Positions 43,125 through 52,947 of a stretch of DNA of 64,000 nt are shown piece after piece. The stretch comes from a bacterium 0.1xD8-71 (lineage in GTDB: Bacteria > Bacillota > Clostridia > Lachnospirales > Lachnospiraceae). The first letter of the stretch is position 1. Each line of letters begins with the position of its first letter. The translations under genes and the position numbers were made by a program. Under the pieces are notes generated by a model. It did no database searches and had not been told where the DNA came from. It was given only the letters and a program-made list of their open reading frames with translations. The DNA lies in NCBI GenBank assembly GCA_003612405.1, contig RAYR01000012.1:1-64000 (forward strand), given 5' to 3'.

Positions 43125-46100
43125 ATGTATTTAAAGAGTATTGAGGTGCATGGGTTCAAGTCCTTTGCAAATAAGATTACGTTCAAGTTTCACAACGGTA
43201 TAACGGGTATAGTTGGGCCGAATGGTTCAGGTAAGAGTAATGTGGCGGATGCCGTCAGGTGGGTGCTGGGTGAGCAGCGGATTAAGCAGCTCCGCGGGGC
43301 TTCCATGCAGGATGTAATCTTTTCCGGTACGGAGATGAGAAAACCTCTGGGGTATGCTTATGTGGCAATTACCCTGGATAATTCGGATCATCAGCTGGCG
43401 ATTGACTATGATGAGGTCACGGTATCCAGAAGGTTATACCGTTCCGGTGAGAGTGAATATATGCTGAATGGTACGGCCTGCCGGCTGAAGGATGTCAATG
43501 AGTTGTTTTATGATACCGGTATCGGTAAAGAAGGCTATTCCATTATTGGTCAGGGCCAGATTGATAAGATTTTAAGCGGCAAGCCGGAAGAACGCAGGGA
43601 GCTTTTTGATGAAGCGGCGGGAATCGTAAAGTTTAAGCGCAGGAAATACGCAGCTCAGAAGAAGCTGGAGGATGAGAAACAGAATCTGGTGCGTGTGAAT
43701 GATATTCTGGCAGAGCTTGAAAAACAGACAGGGCCATTGGAGAAACAGGCGGAGAAAGCCAGGGTTTATCTTCGTAAGAGAGAAGAATTAAAGACACTGG
43801 ATGTGAATGTGTTTTTGCTGGAAAATGTACGTGTCCGGGAGCAGCTTGTGGAGGTGGAGGGAAAGCTCCGGATTGCCTCAGGAGATTTGCAGGAGACCAC
43901 CGATAAGTATGAATCCATCAAGGAGGAGTATGAGCGTATACAGGGACGGATAGAACAGTTGGATCAGGAGATTGAGGCAGCCAGGGCATCGCTTACGGAT
44001 ACCGGTGTCATGCGTTCCAAATTAGAGGGTGAGATTAATGTCCTAAAAGAGCAGATTCATTCCGCAGAGGGTAATGAAGAACATTTGCAGAGCCGAATCC
44101 GCAACATCAGTGAGCAGCTTTCCGAGAGGGACAAAGAGCGTGATACGATCCTTGCGGATAAGAAGGACATAGACGATAAGCTGTCTGCGTTGGAGGAAGA
44201 GAGGGCACAGGCCAGGGAACTTCTGGAAAAAACCCAGCGGGAGATCGAAGAACTCAATAATAATATCGAAAGTGGCAAGAATACTATTATTGATGCCCTG
44301 AACAACCGTGCCACCATCAAGTCCAAGCTGGGACGTTTTGATACCATGCTGGAGCAGGTCAAGATAAGAAAGGCAGAGCTGAATTCCAGACTGCTGCGGG
44401 CCAAATCCGATGAGGCGGAACAGACTGAGACCATTAAGAAACTGGAAGAAGAATTTGAGACCATTACCAACAGGATTAAAGAGCTGACAGAGCAGCAGGA
44501 ACTGATGGATGAGCGGCTTTCCGGCGTCCGGGAGGAACTGGCGGGCAAGGATCAGAAACTGCGGGATACACAGATTCTGTACCATCAGCAGAAGTCCAAG
44601 CTGGAGGCATTATCCAATCTGACAGAGAGATATGAGGGATATGGCGGCAGCGTGAAAGCTGTTATGGAGCAGAAAGACAGCGAGAAAGGCATTATCGGCG
44701 TGGTGGCGGACATTATTAAAGTGGACGCTAAGTATGAGACAGCCATTGAGACAGCCCTGGGCGGCAATATCCAGAATATTGTGACAGAGGATGAGGAGAC
44801 GGCCAAGCGTATGATCGGTTTCTTAAAGAAAGCGAAAGCAGGCCGGGCTACTTTTCTGCCGCTTACCAGTATTACCCATCCGCAGGAGTTTAAGAATCCT
44901 GAGGCCCTGAAAGAAAAGGGCGTGGTAGGCATGGCAGATGCCCTGGTGAAGATTGATAAAAAGTACCAGAATGTGGCGAAGGCCATGCTTGGCCGTATCA
45001 TGGTAGTGGACCATGTGGACAATGCGGTGAAAATAGCCAGAAAGTTTGATTACGGAATCAGAATGGTGACACTGGAGGGAGAACTCCTGGTACCCGGCGG
45101 TGCCATCAGCGGCGGCGCGTTTAAGAACAATTCCAATCTTCTGGGAAGACGCCGGGAGATGGAGGAACTGGAAAAGAAAGTCAAACAGTATCTGGCGGAT
45201 ATAGATACGATTCTGAATGATATTGAGGAGATTAAGAAAAACCGCAATAGGATGCGTCTGGAACTGGAAGACATCAAGGGACAGATTCAGCGCAAATTTA
45301 TCGAGCAGAATACCGCCAGAATGAATGTGATGCAGGCGGAGGAGAAAAAGAACGAGACAACGGAAGGATTTGATGAACTAAAGACTGAGGAGCAGGATAT
45401 TGAGACCCAGATTAAGGAGATTCAGGAAGGCAAGGATGAGGCTGCCGCAGAACTGGAGGCGTCCGAGAGTCTGGAGAAAAATGTGGAAGTGCAGATTGCC
45501 GGCTTTCAGGCGCAGCTTGAGACAAAGCGGGCGGAGGAGTCCACACAGGCATCCAAGGTTTCCGAGTGGGATGTGGAAGTGGAAAAGATGCGCCAGAGTG
45601 CAGATTTCCAACGCCAGAATTTAGAGCGTGTGGAGGGAGAGAGAGCCCGCTACACGGCTGAGTTAAACGAGGTGAAAGAAGGACTCCACCTGGGTAAGGA
45701 AGAAGTGGAGCGCAAGAAAGAAAGTATCCTGGAAATCGAGAAGACCATAGCGGCTTCCCATACCGCCCAGAGTGATGCGGAACAGAAACTCAAAGAGGAT
45801 ATCCAGATGAAGGAAGAACTCTCCGGCAGGCAGAAGAATTTCTTCACATCCAGGGAAGAACTTTCCGAGCGTATGACTTCACTTGATAAAGAAGTGTACC
45901 GTCTGGGCAGCCAGAAGGAGAGGATGGAAGAATCGATTGAGGCCCAGATTAATTATATGTGGGATGAATATGAGATTACCTTATCTGATGCGGAGTCTTT
46001 AAAGAATGACGAGATGAATGATCTGCCGGCTATGAAGAGGAGTATCAGCGGGTTAAAGGACGAAATCCGCAAACTGGGTGATGTGAATGTGAACGCCATC

Positions 46101-46685
46101 GAAGATTACAGAAATCTGATGGAACGCTATACGTTCCTAAAGACACAGCACGATGATTTGATAGAGGCTGAAAAGACACTGCTTGGCATTATTGAAGAAC
46201 TGGACACTTCCATGCGGAAACAGTTTAATGAGAAGTTTGCACAGATCAACAGGGAGTTTGACAAAGTATTCAAGGAACTTTTCGGCGGCGGCAAGGGAAC
46301 TTTGGAACTGCTGGAGGATGAGGATGTACTGGAGGCAGGCATCCGTGTAATCGCGCAGCCGCCGGGGAAAAAGCTTGTGAATATGATGCAGATGTCCGGT
46401 GGAGAAAAGTCGCTGACGGCAATCTGTCTGTTGTTTGCCATTCAGAACTTAAAGCCCTCTCCATTCTGTCTTCTGGACGAGATTGAGGCAGCACTGGATG
46501 AAAGTAATGTAACCAGATTTGCCAAGTATCTGCATAAGCTGACGAAGAATACGCAGTTTATTGTAATTACGCACAGACGGGGCACCATGGAAAAGGCCGA
46601 CAGACTGTATGGAATTACCATGCAGGAGAAGGGTATTTCTACCCTGGTAAGTGTAAATTTAATAGATAAGGAATTGGATGACTGA
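43125..46685 (+). CDS. smc: Chromosome partition protein SMC
   Basis: A 1186-residue SMC ATPase. It has Walker A GPNGSGKSNVADAVRWVLG (about residue 32), long coiled coils, a hinge at about 518-670, and a C-terminal signature MSGGEKSLTAICLLFA with Walker B PFCLLDEIEAALDE. With ScpA/B it organises the chromosome. It overlaps ftsY by eight bases. Confidence 0.97.
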   Translation: MYLKSIEVHGFKSFANKITFKFHNGITGIVGPNGSGKSNVADAVRWVLGEQRIKQLRGASMQDVIFSGTEMRKPLGYAYVAITLDNSDHQLAIDYDEVTVSRRLYRSGESEYMLNGTACRLKDVNELFYDTGIGKEGYSIIGQGQIDKILSGKPEERRELFDEAAGIVKFKRRKYAAQKKLEDEKQNLVRVNDILAELEKQTGPLEKQAEKARVYLRKREELKTLDVNVFLLENVRVREQLVEVEGKLRIASGDLQETTDKYESIKEEYERIQGRIEQLDQEIEAARASLTDTGVMRSKLEGEINVLKEQIHSAEGNEEHLQSRIRNISEQLSERDKERDTILADKKDIDDKLSALEEERAQARELLEKTQREIEELNNNIESGKNTIIDALNNRATIKSKLGRFDTMLEQVKIRKAELNSRLLRAKSDEAEQTETIKKLEEEFETITNRIKELTEQQELMDERLSGVREELAGKDQKLRDTQILYHQQKSKLEALSNLTERYEGYGGSVKAVMEQKDSEKGIIGVVADIIKVDAKYETAIETALGGNIQNIVTEDEETAKRMIGFLKKAKAGRATFLPLTSITHPQEFKNPEALKEKGVVGMADALVKIDKKYQNVAKAMLGRIMVVDHVDNAVKIARKFDYGIRMVTLEGELLVPGGAISGGAFKNNSNLLGRRREMEELEKKVKQYLADIDTILNDIEEIKKNRNRMRLELEDIKGQIQRKFIEQNTARMNVMQAEEKKNETTEGFDELKTEEQDIETQIKEIQEGKDEAAAELEASESLEKNVEVQIAGFQAQLETKRAEESTQASKVSEWDVEVEKMRQSADFQRQNLERVEGERARYTAELNEVKEGLHLGKEEVERKKESILEIEKTIAASHTAQSDAEQKLKEDIQMKEELSGRQKNFFTSREELSERMTSLDKEVYRLGSQKERMEESIEAQINYMWDEYEITLSDAESLKNDEMNDLPAMKRSISGLKDEIRKLGDVNVNAIEDYRNLMERYTFLKTQHDDLIEAEKTLLGIIEELDTSMRKQFNEKFAQINREFDKVFKELFGGGKGTLELLEDEDVLEAGIRVIAQPPGKKLVNMMQMSGGEKSLTAICLLFAIQNLKPSPFCLLDEIEAALDESNVTRFAKYLHKLTKNTQFIVITHRRGTMEKADRLYGITMQEKGISTLVSVNLIDKELDD

Positions 46686-47646
46686 TATGGGGGAAGAAAA
46701 GAAAGGTTTTTTTAGCAGACTGCGGGAAGGACTCACCAAGACGAGAAATAATATCGTACATGGAATTGACTCTGTTTTCAGCGGTTTCTCCACGATTGAT
46801 GATGACTTCTATGAAGAACTGGAAGAAATCCTGATCATGGGTGATATCGGGGTCGCTGCCACAGAGGCAATCTTAGAGCGGTTAAAAGAGCAGGTCAAAG
46901 AAAATCATATCAAAGAACCTGCCGCCTGTAAGGAATATCTGATCCATAACATCAAGGAACAGATGCAGGTGGAAGAGACAGCCTATGATTTTGAAATCAG
47001 ACAGTCAGTGGTACTGGTAATCGGTGTCAACGGTGTGGGCAAGACTACCACAGTGGGTAAGCTTGCGGGCAAGCTGAAGGGCCAGGGCAGGAAAGTGTTG
47101 ATTGCTGCGGCAGATACGTTTCGTGCTGCGGCAGGAGAACAGCTTGGCGAGTGGGCGAACCGCGCCGGGGTGGATATCATTGGCGGCAGGGAAGGTGCCG
47201 ATCCGGCCAGTGTGATCTATGATGCGGTGAGTGCCGCAAAAGCGCGGAAAGCGGATGTATTGCTGTGCGATACGGCGGGACGGCTTCACAATAAGAAGAA
47301 TCTGATGGAAGAGTTAAAGAAGATTGACCGCATTATCACAAAAGAATTTCCGGATGCCCACAGGGAAAATCTGGTGGTATTGGATGGTACCACAGGCCAG
47401 AACGCCTTACAGCAGGCCAGGGAGTTCAAGGAAGCGGCAGATCTTACAGGAATCATCTTAACCAAACTTGACGGTACGGCCAAGGGCGGTATTGCGGTGG
47501 CAATCCAGTCAGAATTACAGATTCCGGTGAAGTATATCGGTGTGGGAGAGACCATCGAGGACTTGCAGAAATTCGATGCCGATCAGTTTGTGGATGCCCT
47601 GTTTGATATGAGAACATCTGAGGAAACAGAGACAGAAGAAGATTAG
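46678..47646 (+). CDS. ftsY: Signal recognition particle receptor FtsY
   Basis: A 322-residue GTPase with the short acidic N-region of Gram-positive FtsY. Motifs are G1 GVNGVGKTTTVGK, G3 LLCDTAGRLHN, G4 TKLDGTAKGG, and the I-box between. It docks the SRP at the membrane. ATG 46678 is inside the smc end; ATG 46687 is possible. Its partner Ffh is about 6.6 kb downstream. Confidence 0.96.
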   Translation: MTDMGEEKKGFFSRLREGLTKTRNNIVHGIDSVFSGFSTIDDDFYEELEEILIMGDIGVAATEAILERLKEQVKENHIKEPAACKEYLIHNIKEQMQVEETAYDFEIRQSVVLVIGVNGVGKTTTVGKLAGKLKGQGRKVLIAAADTFRAAAGEQLGEWANRAGVDIIGGREGADPASVIYDAVSAAKARKADVLLCDTAGRLHNKKNLMEELKKIDRIITKEFPDAHRENLVVLDGTTGQNALQQAREFKEAADLTGIILTKLDGTAKGGIAVAIQSELQIPVKYIGVGETIEDLQKFDADQFVDALFDMRTSEETETEED

Positions 47647-47702
47647 GCTATAGCGGCAAATGGATGACAGCCAGACTGTCAGGTAGAAAGAGGGAAGGAT
47701 GT

Positions 47703-48926
47703 ATGGGAACGAAAGAATTGTCATTGGATAAGTTTGAGGAAGCATATGAGATTGTCAAGGAAGTGGCTTCGGAGACGAAGTTAATCTACAGCGATTATTT
47801 CAGTGCCCAGACCGGCAGTAAGATTTATCTGAAACCGGAAAACATGCAGCTTACAGGAGCTTATAAGTTGCGGGGTGCGTATTATAAGATAAGCACCCTC
47901 ACGAAAGAAGAACGGGAGAAGGGTTTGATCACGGCCTCCGCCGGTAACCATGCCCAGGGTGTTGCCTATGCGGCCAAGTGCTATGGTGTGAAGGCAGTAA
48001 TCGTGATGCCCACAACCACACCCCTGATTAAGGTGAACCGTACCAAGAGTTATGGGGCGGAGGTTGTCCTGTACGGGGATGTGTATGACGAAGCCTGTGC
48101 GTATGCCTATGAACTGGCCAATGAGCATGGCTATACCTTTGTGCATCCTTTTGATGACTTGGATGTTGCCACAGGACAGGGAACCATTGCCATGGAAATT
48201 ATCAAGGAACTGCCCCTGGTAGATTATATTCTGGTACCCATTGGCGGCGGCGGACTTGCTACCGGCGTATCCACGCTGGCGAAGCTGTTAAATCCGAAGA
48301 TCAAGGTGATCGGCGTGGAGCCGGCGGGGGCCAATTGTATGGAGGAATCCATTAAGGCCGGCAAGGTGTTGACATTAGACAAGGTGAATACCATAGCAGA
48401 TGGTACGGCGGTTAAGACGCCGGGAGAAAATATTTTTCCTTATGTGAGTAAGAATCTGGATGGTATCATCACAGTAGAAGACGAGGAACTGGTGGTTGCG
48501 TTCTTAGATATGGTGGAGAACCATAAGATGGTGGTGGAAAACTCAGGTCTTCTCACAGTGGCGGCGTTAAAGCATCTGGATGTGAAGAATAAGAAGATCG
48601 TTTCTATCTTAAGCGGCGGCAACATGGATGTGATCACCATGTCATCCGTGGTACAACAGGGATTGGTACTGCGGGACAGAATCTTTACGGTATCTGTGCT
48701 TCTGCCTGATAAACCGGGAGAATTAAGCAGAGTATCCGATGTGATAGCGAAAGAAAGCGGCAATGTTATCAAGCTGGAACACAACCAGTTCGTGTCCATT
48801 AACCGCAATGCGGCAGTGGAGCTTCGGATTACCCTGGAAGCTTACGGGACACAGCATAAGAACCAGATTATAGATGCGCTTCACGAGCATGGCTACCAGC
48901 CCAAACTTGTCCGGGCAAGTATTTAG
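47703..48926 (+). CDS. ilvA: Threonine ammonia-lyase
   Basis: A 407-residue PLP enzyme that deaminates threonine to 2-oxobutanoate. The PLP Lys is in GAYKLRGAYYK, the phosphate-binding GGGGLATG lies near residue 190, and a C-terminal ACT domain (about 330-405, with VLLPDKPGELSRVSD) is present. The short form with one ACT domain is the tdcB-like or biodegradative-type architecture. A terminator follows. Confidence 0.9.
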   Translation: MGTKELSLDKFEEAYEIVKEVASETKLIYSDYFSAQTGSKIYLKPENMQLTGAYKLRGAYYKISTLTKEEREKGLITASAGNHAQGVAYAAKCYGVKAVIVMPTTTPLIKVNRTKSYGAEVVLYGDVYDEACAYAYELANEHGYTFVHPFDDLDVATGQGTIAMEIIKELPLVDYILVPIGGGGLATGVSTLAKLLNPKIKVIGVEPAGANCMEESIKAGKVLTLDKVNTIADGTAVKTPGENIFPYVSKNLDGIITVEDEELVVAFLDMVENHKMVVENSGLLTVAALKHLDVKNKKIVSILSGGNMDVITMSSVVQQGLVLRDRIFTVSVLLPDKPGELSRVSDVIAKESGNVIKLEHNQFVSINRNAAVELRITLEAYGTQHKNQIIDALHEHGYQPKLVRASI

Positions 48927-48981
48927 GCAGGTACATGCTGTGGTCTGATAAGTCCACTGTTCATAATTTTCATAAAGAAAC

Positions 48982-49020
48982 ATTAAAATCCGTATATTCA
49001 TATGCGGATTTTAATATAAT
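48982..49020 (+). terminator. Terminator of the threonine ammonia-lyase gene
   Basis: ATTAAAATCCG (48982-48992) and CGGATTTTAAT (49005-49015), an 11-base perfect stem with an AT-rich tail. Confidence 0.65.
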
Positions 49021-49076
49021 AAATAAGAATACGTTCCTGTGGAGATGCTATAGGAAAAAGAGAGGCGGCATGATGC

Positions 49077-49976
49077 ATGGAGCAAGGAAATTACAGGAAA
49101 TTTGAAAAAAAATCAAAAAAAAGCAAGACAGAATGGCTAAAGAAATATATTATTATATCAGTGGCAGCCTTTGTGTATGCGGCGGGAGTCAGTCTCTTTA
49201 CGGATCCGAATGACATGGCGCCAGGCGGCGTGACCGGTATTTCCATTATTTTGAGCAGGATTTTGCCCGTGAGTACTGGTACCCTGATTATGGTGATCAA
49301 TATACCGATTCTTATTTTTGGCATATGGAAATTTGGCCTGGGACTGACCGTATCTTCCATCTATGCGACAGCATTGATTTCGATGTTTACGAATTTTCTG
49401 GCACCTTTTGGAGCAGCTACAGATGATATTCTGCTGGCGGCGCTTTCCGGCGGCGTACTGATTGCGGTTTCAGTAGGACTTATCTTCCGGGTGGGGGCCA
49501 CGACCGGCGGTGTGGATATTATTATCAAGGCGCTGAGACTGCGGTTTCCTCATCTGAAGACGGGGAAGATCTTCTTTATTATGGATGCCATGGTGGTTAC
49601 TTTGTCCGGTATTGTTTTCAGGGATATCAATGCCGCTTTATATGCGGCCATCTCGGCCACCTGCACTTCTTTGGTGATGGATCTGGTCCTTTACGGCAGG
49701 GATGAGGCCAAACTGATTTATATTATCAGCAGCAAGTCTGAGCAGATTGCCAGGAGACTTCTGGAGGATCTGGATATTGGTGTGACATATATAAACGGGC
49801 AGGGCGCATATAGTGGAGATAACAAGAAAGTAATCATGTGTGTGGTCAAAAAGGCGGTCTCTCCGCAGGCGGAGGAGATAGTCAAAGAGGAAGATGCCAA
49901 TTCCTTCATGATCATCACCAGTGCTACGGAAGTGTTCGGAGAGGGGTACAAAAGCTACTTTAGTGAACGAATCTAA
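49077..49976 (+). CDS. YitT family membrane protein
   Basis: A 299-residue protein of the YitT (DUF161/DUF2179) family: about five transmembrane segments in residues 20-205, then a soluble C-terminal DUF2179 domain with IYIISSKSEQIARRLLEDL. A GAGAGGCGG leader precedes it. The role is unknown; a transport or regulatory role is often suggested. It lies just upstream of a lysozyme gene. Confidence 0.87.
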   Translation: MEQGNYRKFEKKSKKSKTEWLKKYIIISVAAFVYAAGVSLFTDPNDMAPGGVTGISIILSRILPVSTGTLIMVINIPILIFGIWKFGLGLTVSSIYATALISMFTNFLAPFGAATDDILLAALSGGVLIAVSVGLIFRVGATTGGVDIIIKALRLRFPHLKTGKIFFIMDAMVVTLSGIVFRDINAALYAAISATCTSLVMDLVLYGRDEAKLIYIISSKSEQIARRLLEDLDIGVTYINGQGAYSGDNKKVIMCVVKKAVSPQAEEIVKEEDANSFMIITSATEVFGEGYKSYFSERI

Positions 49977-49988
49977 AAAGGAGAGTCT

Positions 49989-51110
49989 ATGCGGGAAAAT
50001 AATCTACAGGGCAAGAGACGAAGAAAAAAACACAAGAGAAGTGAGAATGGTATTCTGGCAGGATCGATTATCCTGTGTATTGTTACACTGGCATCCATTA
50101 CCATCTGTCTTGTGATGGTGTTTCAGAATCGTGCGGCCCAGCTTCAGAATGTGGAGGTTATGAGCGAACTGGAAACAGTCAGACAGGAAGTGGAAATGTC
50201 CTATACACAGGCCGAGGTGGATCAGATGATCCAGGAGGCGGTGGACCAGACAAAGGATGAGACCAGTGAGGAAGTAAGTGTCGCGTTTTTAAGCAAACTC
50301 AAGGAAATGATGGAGGCAGGAGACGGGGCCACAGAAATGCTGCGATTTTTCTTCCCGGAGGAAATCGTAGTAGCAGATGCCGGACGATATTACTTTTTCC
50401 CAATACAGGAAAATCTCAGGAAACATACATATGATCCGCTGGGATTCCAGATGGATGGGGATCAGATCATGCATTATTATGAAAACGGGGAGCGGGTGTC
50501 CCACAAGGGGATAGATGTATCCAAATACCAGGAGTCCATCAACTGGAAGAAGGTTGCGGACGATGAGGTGGAGTATGCCTTTATCCGTCTGGGGATCCGT
50601 GGCTATACAGAGGGAGAAATTCTGGTGGATGACACTTTCCAGGAGAATATGGAAGGGGCCCTGGATAATGATATTGATGTGGGCGTTTACTTTTTCACCC
50701 AGGCTACCAGCGAGGCGGAAGCAGAAGAGGAAGCCGCGTTTGTGATAGATTCCATAGAGGGGTATGATGTCAGTTATCCTGTGGTTATTGACATAGAGTC
50801 CGTATCCAACAGAAAGGCAAGGACGAATGAACTGACAAAGGAAGAGCGGACCAAATATTGTATCACGTTCTGTGAAAAGATTAAGGAAGCCGGCTATACG
50901 CCGATGATTTACGGCAATTTAAAGACCTTTATGCTGATGCTGGATATGGAACAACTGGAGGATTATGATAAATGGTTTGCCTATTATGATGAGCAGATGT
51001 ATTTCCCCTATGAATTCAAGATATGGCAGTATACCAATACAGGAAAGGTATCCGGAATCGATGGGGAAGTGGATTTGAATATCAGTTTTGAGGAACTGGC
51101 CAATGAATGA
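49989..51110 (+). CDS. GH25 lysozyme (muramidase), membrane-anchored
   Basis: A 373-residue protein. A short basic N-terminus, one transmembrane segment (about residues 24-46), and a coiled linker precede the GH25 domain (about 170-370). Its motifs are GIDVSKYQESINWKKV, the catalytic VVIDIES, and YTPMIYGN. It cleaves the glycan of peptidoglycan, probably held at the membrane outer face. It is translationally linked to the AraC gene, whose start lies before its stop. Confidence 0.92.
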   Translation: MRENNLQGKRRRKKHKRSENGILAGSIILCIVTLASITICLVMVFQNRAAQLQNVEVMSELETVRQEVEMSYTQAEVDQMIQEAVDQTKDETSEEVSVAFLSKLKEMMEAGDGATEMLRFFFPEEIVVADAGRYYFFPIQENLRKHTYDPLGFQMDGDQIMHYYENGERVSHKGIDVSKYQESINWKKVADDEVEYAFIRLGIRGYTEGEILVDDTFQENMEGALDNDIDVGVYFFTQATSEAEAEEEAAFVIDSIEGYDVSYPVVIDIESVSNRKARTNELTKEERTKYCITFCEKIKEAGYTPMIYGNLKTFMLMLDMEQLEDYDKWFAYYDEQMYFPYEFKIWQYTNTGKVSGIDGEVDLNISFEELANE

Positions 51111-51954
51111 AAAGGGACTGGAACAATATGAGAAGGCAGGATATCTGACAGAACCGTTCAGGGTTTTTCATATCAGAGACCGCAGGGAGCTGGAATTTGC
51201 CTTCCATTATCATGAGTTTTATAAAATCATCTATTTTGTGGAGGGAAAAGTAGATTACCAGATAGAAGGAAAAACATACTGCCTCAAACCTCATGATTTT
51301 GTGCTGGTAGGAGCCAATGTGATTCACAGGGCCCAGATAGATAAGTCCGTTCCTTATGAAAGATATATCATATATCTGTCGGAAGAATTCTTAAGTCAGA
51401 AGAGCACATCGGGGGACAGCCTGAAGAGATGCTTTGAGGAGGCCCAGAAAAATCAGAACCGGGTGCTTCATTTTACACCGGAAAGCTATGAGGCTCTGGT
51501 GGGGTGTCTGCTTAAGATACGACAGATTGAAAAAAAGAAAGATACCAGTTATCAGGATCTTCTTTTGAGAGCAGCTTTTCTGGAGTTCCTGGTTCTTTTT
51601 AACCAAAATGTGCTGTGTCAGCCCAAAGCCTTTATTGAGACTGCGGTGTATCATGAGAAGGTGGTGGATGTGATCGCCTATATACAGGAGCATCTGAAAG
51701 AGGAGATTCCGGTAGATCTGCTGGCGGAGAAGTTTTATATCAGCAAGTATTACCTGATGCGGCAGTTTAAGCAGGCTACCGGTTATTCCATTCATCAGTA
51801 TCTGAATGAAAAGCGCATCCAGGCGGCTAGGCAAATGATTCTTTCCGGTATGCCTGCGTCAAGGGCCTGTTATGAATGTGGATTCAGGGATTATTCTACT
51901 TTTGCCAGACGTTTCAAGGAAATAGTGGGGACAGCACCTTCTAAAATATGCTGA
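51103..51954 (+). CDS. AraC-family regulator with cupin domain
   Basis: A 283-residue regulator. The N-terminal cupin (about 25-110) shows FHYHEFYKIIYFVEG and CLKPHDFVLVGANVIHR, a metal or sugar pocket pattern. The AraC HTH pair occupies about 185-283 with KYYLMRQFKQATGYS and CGFRDYSTFARRFKE. Its start overlaps the lysozyme stop. The inducer is unknown. Confidence 0.9.
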   Translation: MNEKGLEQYEKAGYLTEPFRVFHIRDRRELEFAFHYHEFYKIIYFVEGKVDYQIEGKTYCLKPHDFVLVGANVIHRAQIDKSVPYERYIIYLSEEFLSQKSTSGDSLKRCFEEAQKNQNRVLHFTPESYEALVGCLLKIRQIEKKKDTSYQDLLLRAAFLEFLVLFNQNVLCQPKAFIETAVYHEKVVDVIAYIQEHLKEEIPVDLLAEKFYISKYYLMRQFKQATGYSIHQYLNEKRIQAARQMILSGMPASRACYECGFRDYSTFARRFKEIVGTAPSKIC

Positions 51955-52073
51955 GGATGGGAGAAGGGGATGTCCGGGTGCGGTATCTGTGAAGATTAGG
52001 TTGTCCGGGTGCAGGGATTCATGATATACTGGATTAACGATTTATATAATATGCGAAAGGCGGGGTTACAGAC

Positions 52074-52742
52074 ATGAAATACGAGTTTGAAGGTACGGTG
52101 GAATTTCGGGAGAATGAGAACACCATAGCCGTACCCTTTAATGTGTGGGAAGTGTGTGAGAAGGTGGGAGATGCGCCGGTAAGAGTCTGTTTTGATGACG
52201 TATGCTTTATCTGCGATCTTGTGCCGAGGGGGCAGGGATACTATGATATTCCGGTCAGCCAGGATACCCTCTCCAAGGTGGAACTTGGCAAGAAATATCT
52301 GATTTCCATTGAGATTGTCGGAAATGTGGTGAGTGTAGGAGGCGACAGCCCTTACAGTGTGGAAAATCCGATTCGCAGGATTGACGGCGTGGATCTGGTA
52401 ACACAGCCCTGGGACGGTCTCTGCGGACAGTCCTGTATTGCGATGATAGCAGGGACTACTCTGGATGAGGCCTGTGACATCATGAAGTGCAGAGAGTGGC
52501 AGGCCAATATGAGCAAAATGATAGCAACGCTGGAGTATCTGGGGATTCGTCATGCGGACAAGATTGTCTATACGCTTGGCAAAATCGTAGAACTTCCCGG
52601 ATGTTGTATCATTATGGAGCGCATGGGACGATACAGTCATTATCTGGTGGGATATGAGGGAAAATATTACGATCCCAATCTGGGTGTGCTGAAAGAGTTT
52701 GATATGACCAAAGTGGTAGGATATCTGGAGATTATTGCGTAA
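52074..52742 (+). CDS. DUF1905-like domain fused to a C39-like cysteine peptidase
   Basis: A 222-residue protein. Residues 1-92 follow the DUF1905 small-barrel pattern (FEGTVEF, TIAVPFNVWE, LVPRGQGYYDIPVS). Residues 105-222 resemble a C39/papain-like peptidase: catalytic Cys in WDGLCGQSCIAMIAG, His in GRYSHYLVGY, and Asp in YYDPNLGV. The combination is unusual. There is no signal peptide, so it is cytoplasmic. Possible roles are deamidation, peptide cleavage, or a toxin-like activity. It stands alone between the AraC gene and the ffh operon. Confidence 0.75.
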   Translation: MKYEFEGTVEFRENENTIAVPFNVWEVCEKVGDAPVRVCFDDVCFICDLVPRGQGYYDIPVSQDTLSKVELGKKYLISIEIVGNVVSVGGDSPYSVENPIRRIDGVDLVTQPWDGLCGQSCIAMIAGTTLDEACDIMKCREWQANMSKMIATLEYLGIRHADKIVYTLGKIVELPGCCIIMERMGRYSHYLVGYEGKYYDPNLGVLKEFDMTKVVGYLEIIA

Positions 52743-52773
52743 CAAAAGACATGGTGGTTAGAATGTGGATGAT

Positions 52774-52806
52774 AAAAGCTGTCTTCCCGGCGGGAGGACA
52801 GCTTTT
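52774..52806. terminator. Bidirectional terminator before the ffh operon
   Basis: AAAAGCTGTC (52774-52783) and GACAGCTTTT (52797-52806) with a CCCG/CGGG core. A and T runs on both sides allow function in either direction. Confidence 0.8.
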
Positions 52807-52848
52807 ATGGTTAGAATTGAAAATCCGCAGATATTACATCAGATTCAT

Positions 52849-52878
52849 GTTGTGTCAAGAAAAAATACTTGACACAAC
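52849..52878. promoter_or_regulatory. Inverted repeat overlapping the -35 of the ffh operon
   Basis: GTTGTGTCAAG (52849-52859) and CTTGACACAAC (52868-52878) are perfect 11-base arms. The right arm contains the operon -35 TTGACA. A protein bound here would block or recruit polymerase; its identity is unknown. Confidence 0.65.
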
Positions 52879-52897
52879 AACAACCCTATAGTAAAAT
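52869..52897 (+). promoter_or_regulatory. Promoter of the ylxM-ffh operon
   Basis: -35 TTGACA (52869-52874), a 17-base spacer, -10 TAAAAT (52892-52897). The -35 is perfect and the -10 matches 5 of 6. It lies 51 bases before the ylxM-like start. Confidence 0.8.
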
Positions 52898-52947
52898 GCA
52901 TAAGTCGGCAATCATAGGAAAAGCAAACGGCTGACAGAGGCTTACTC

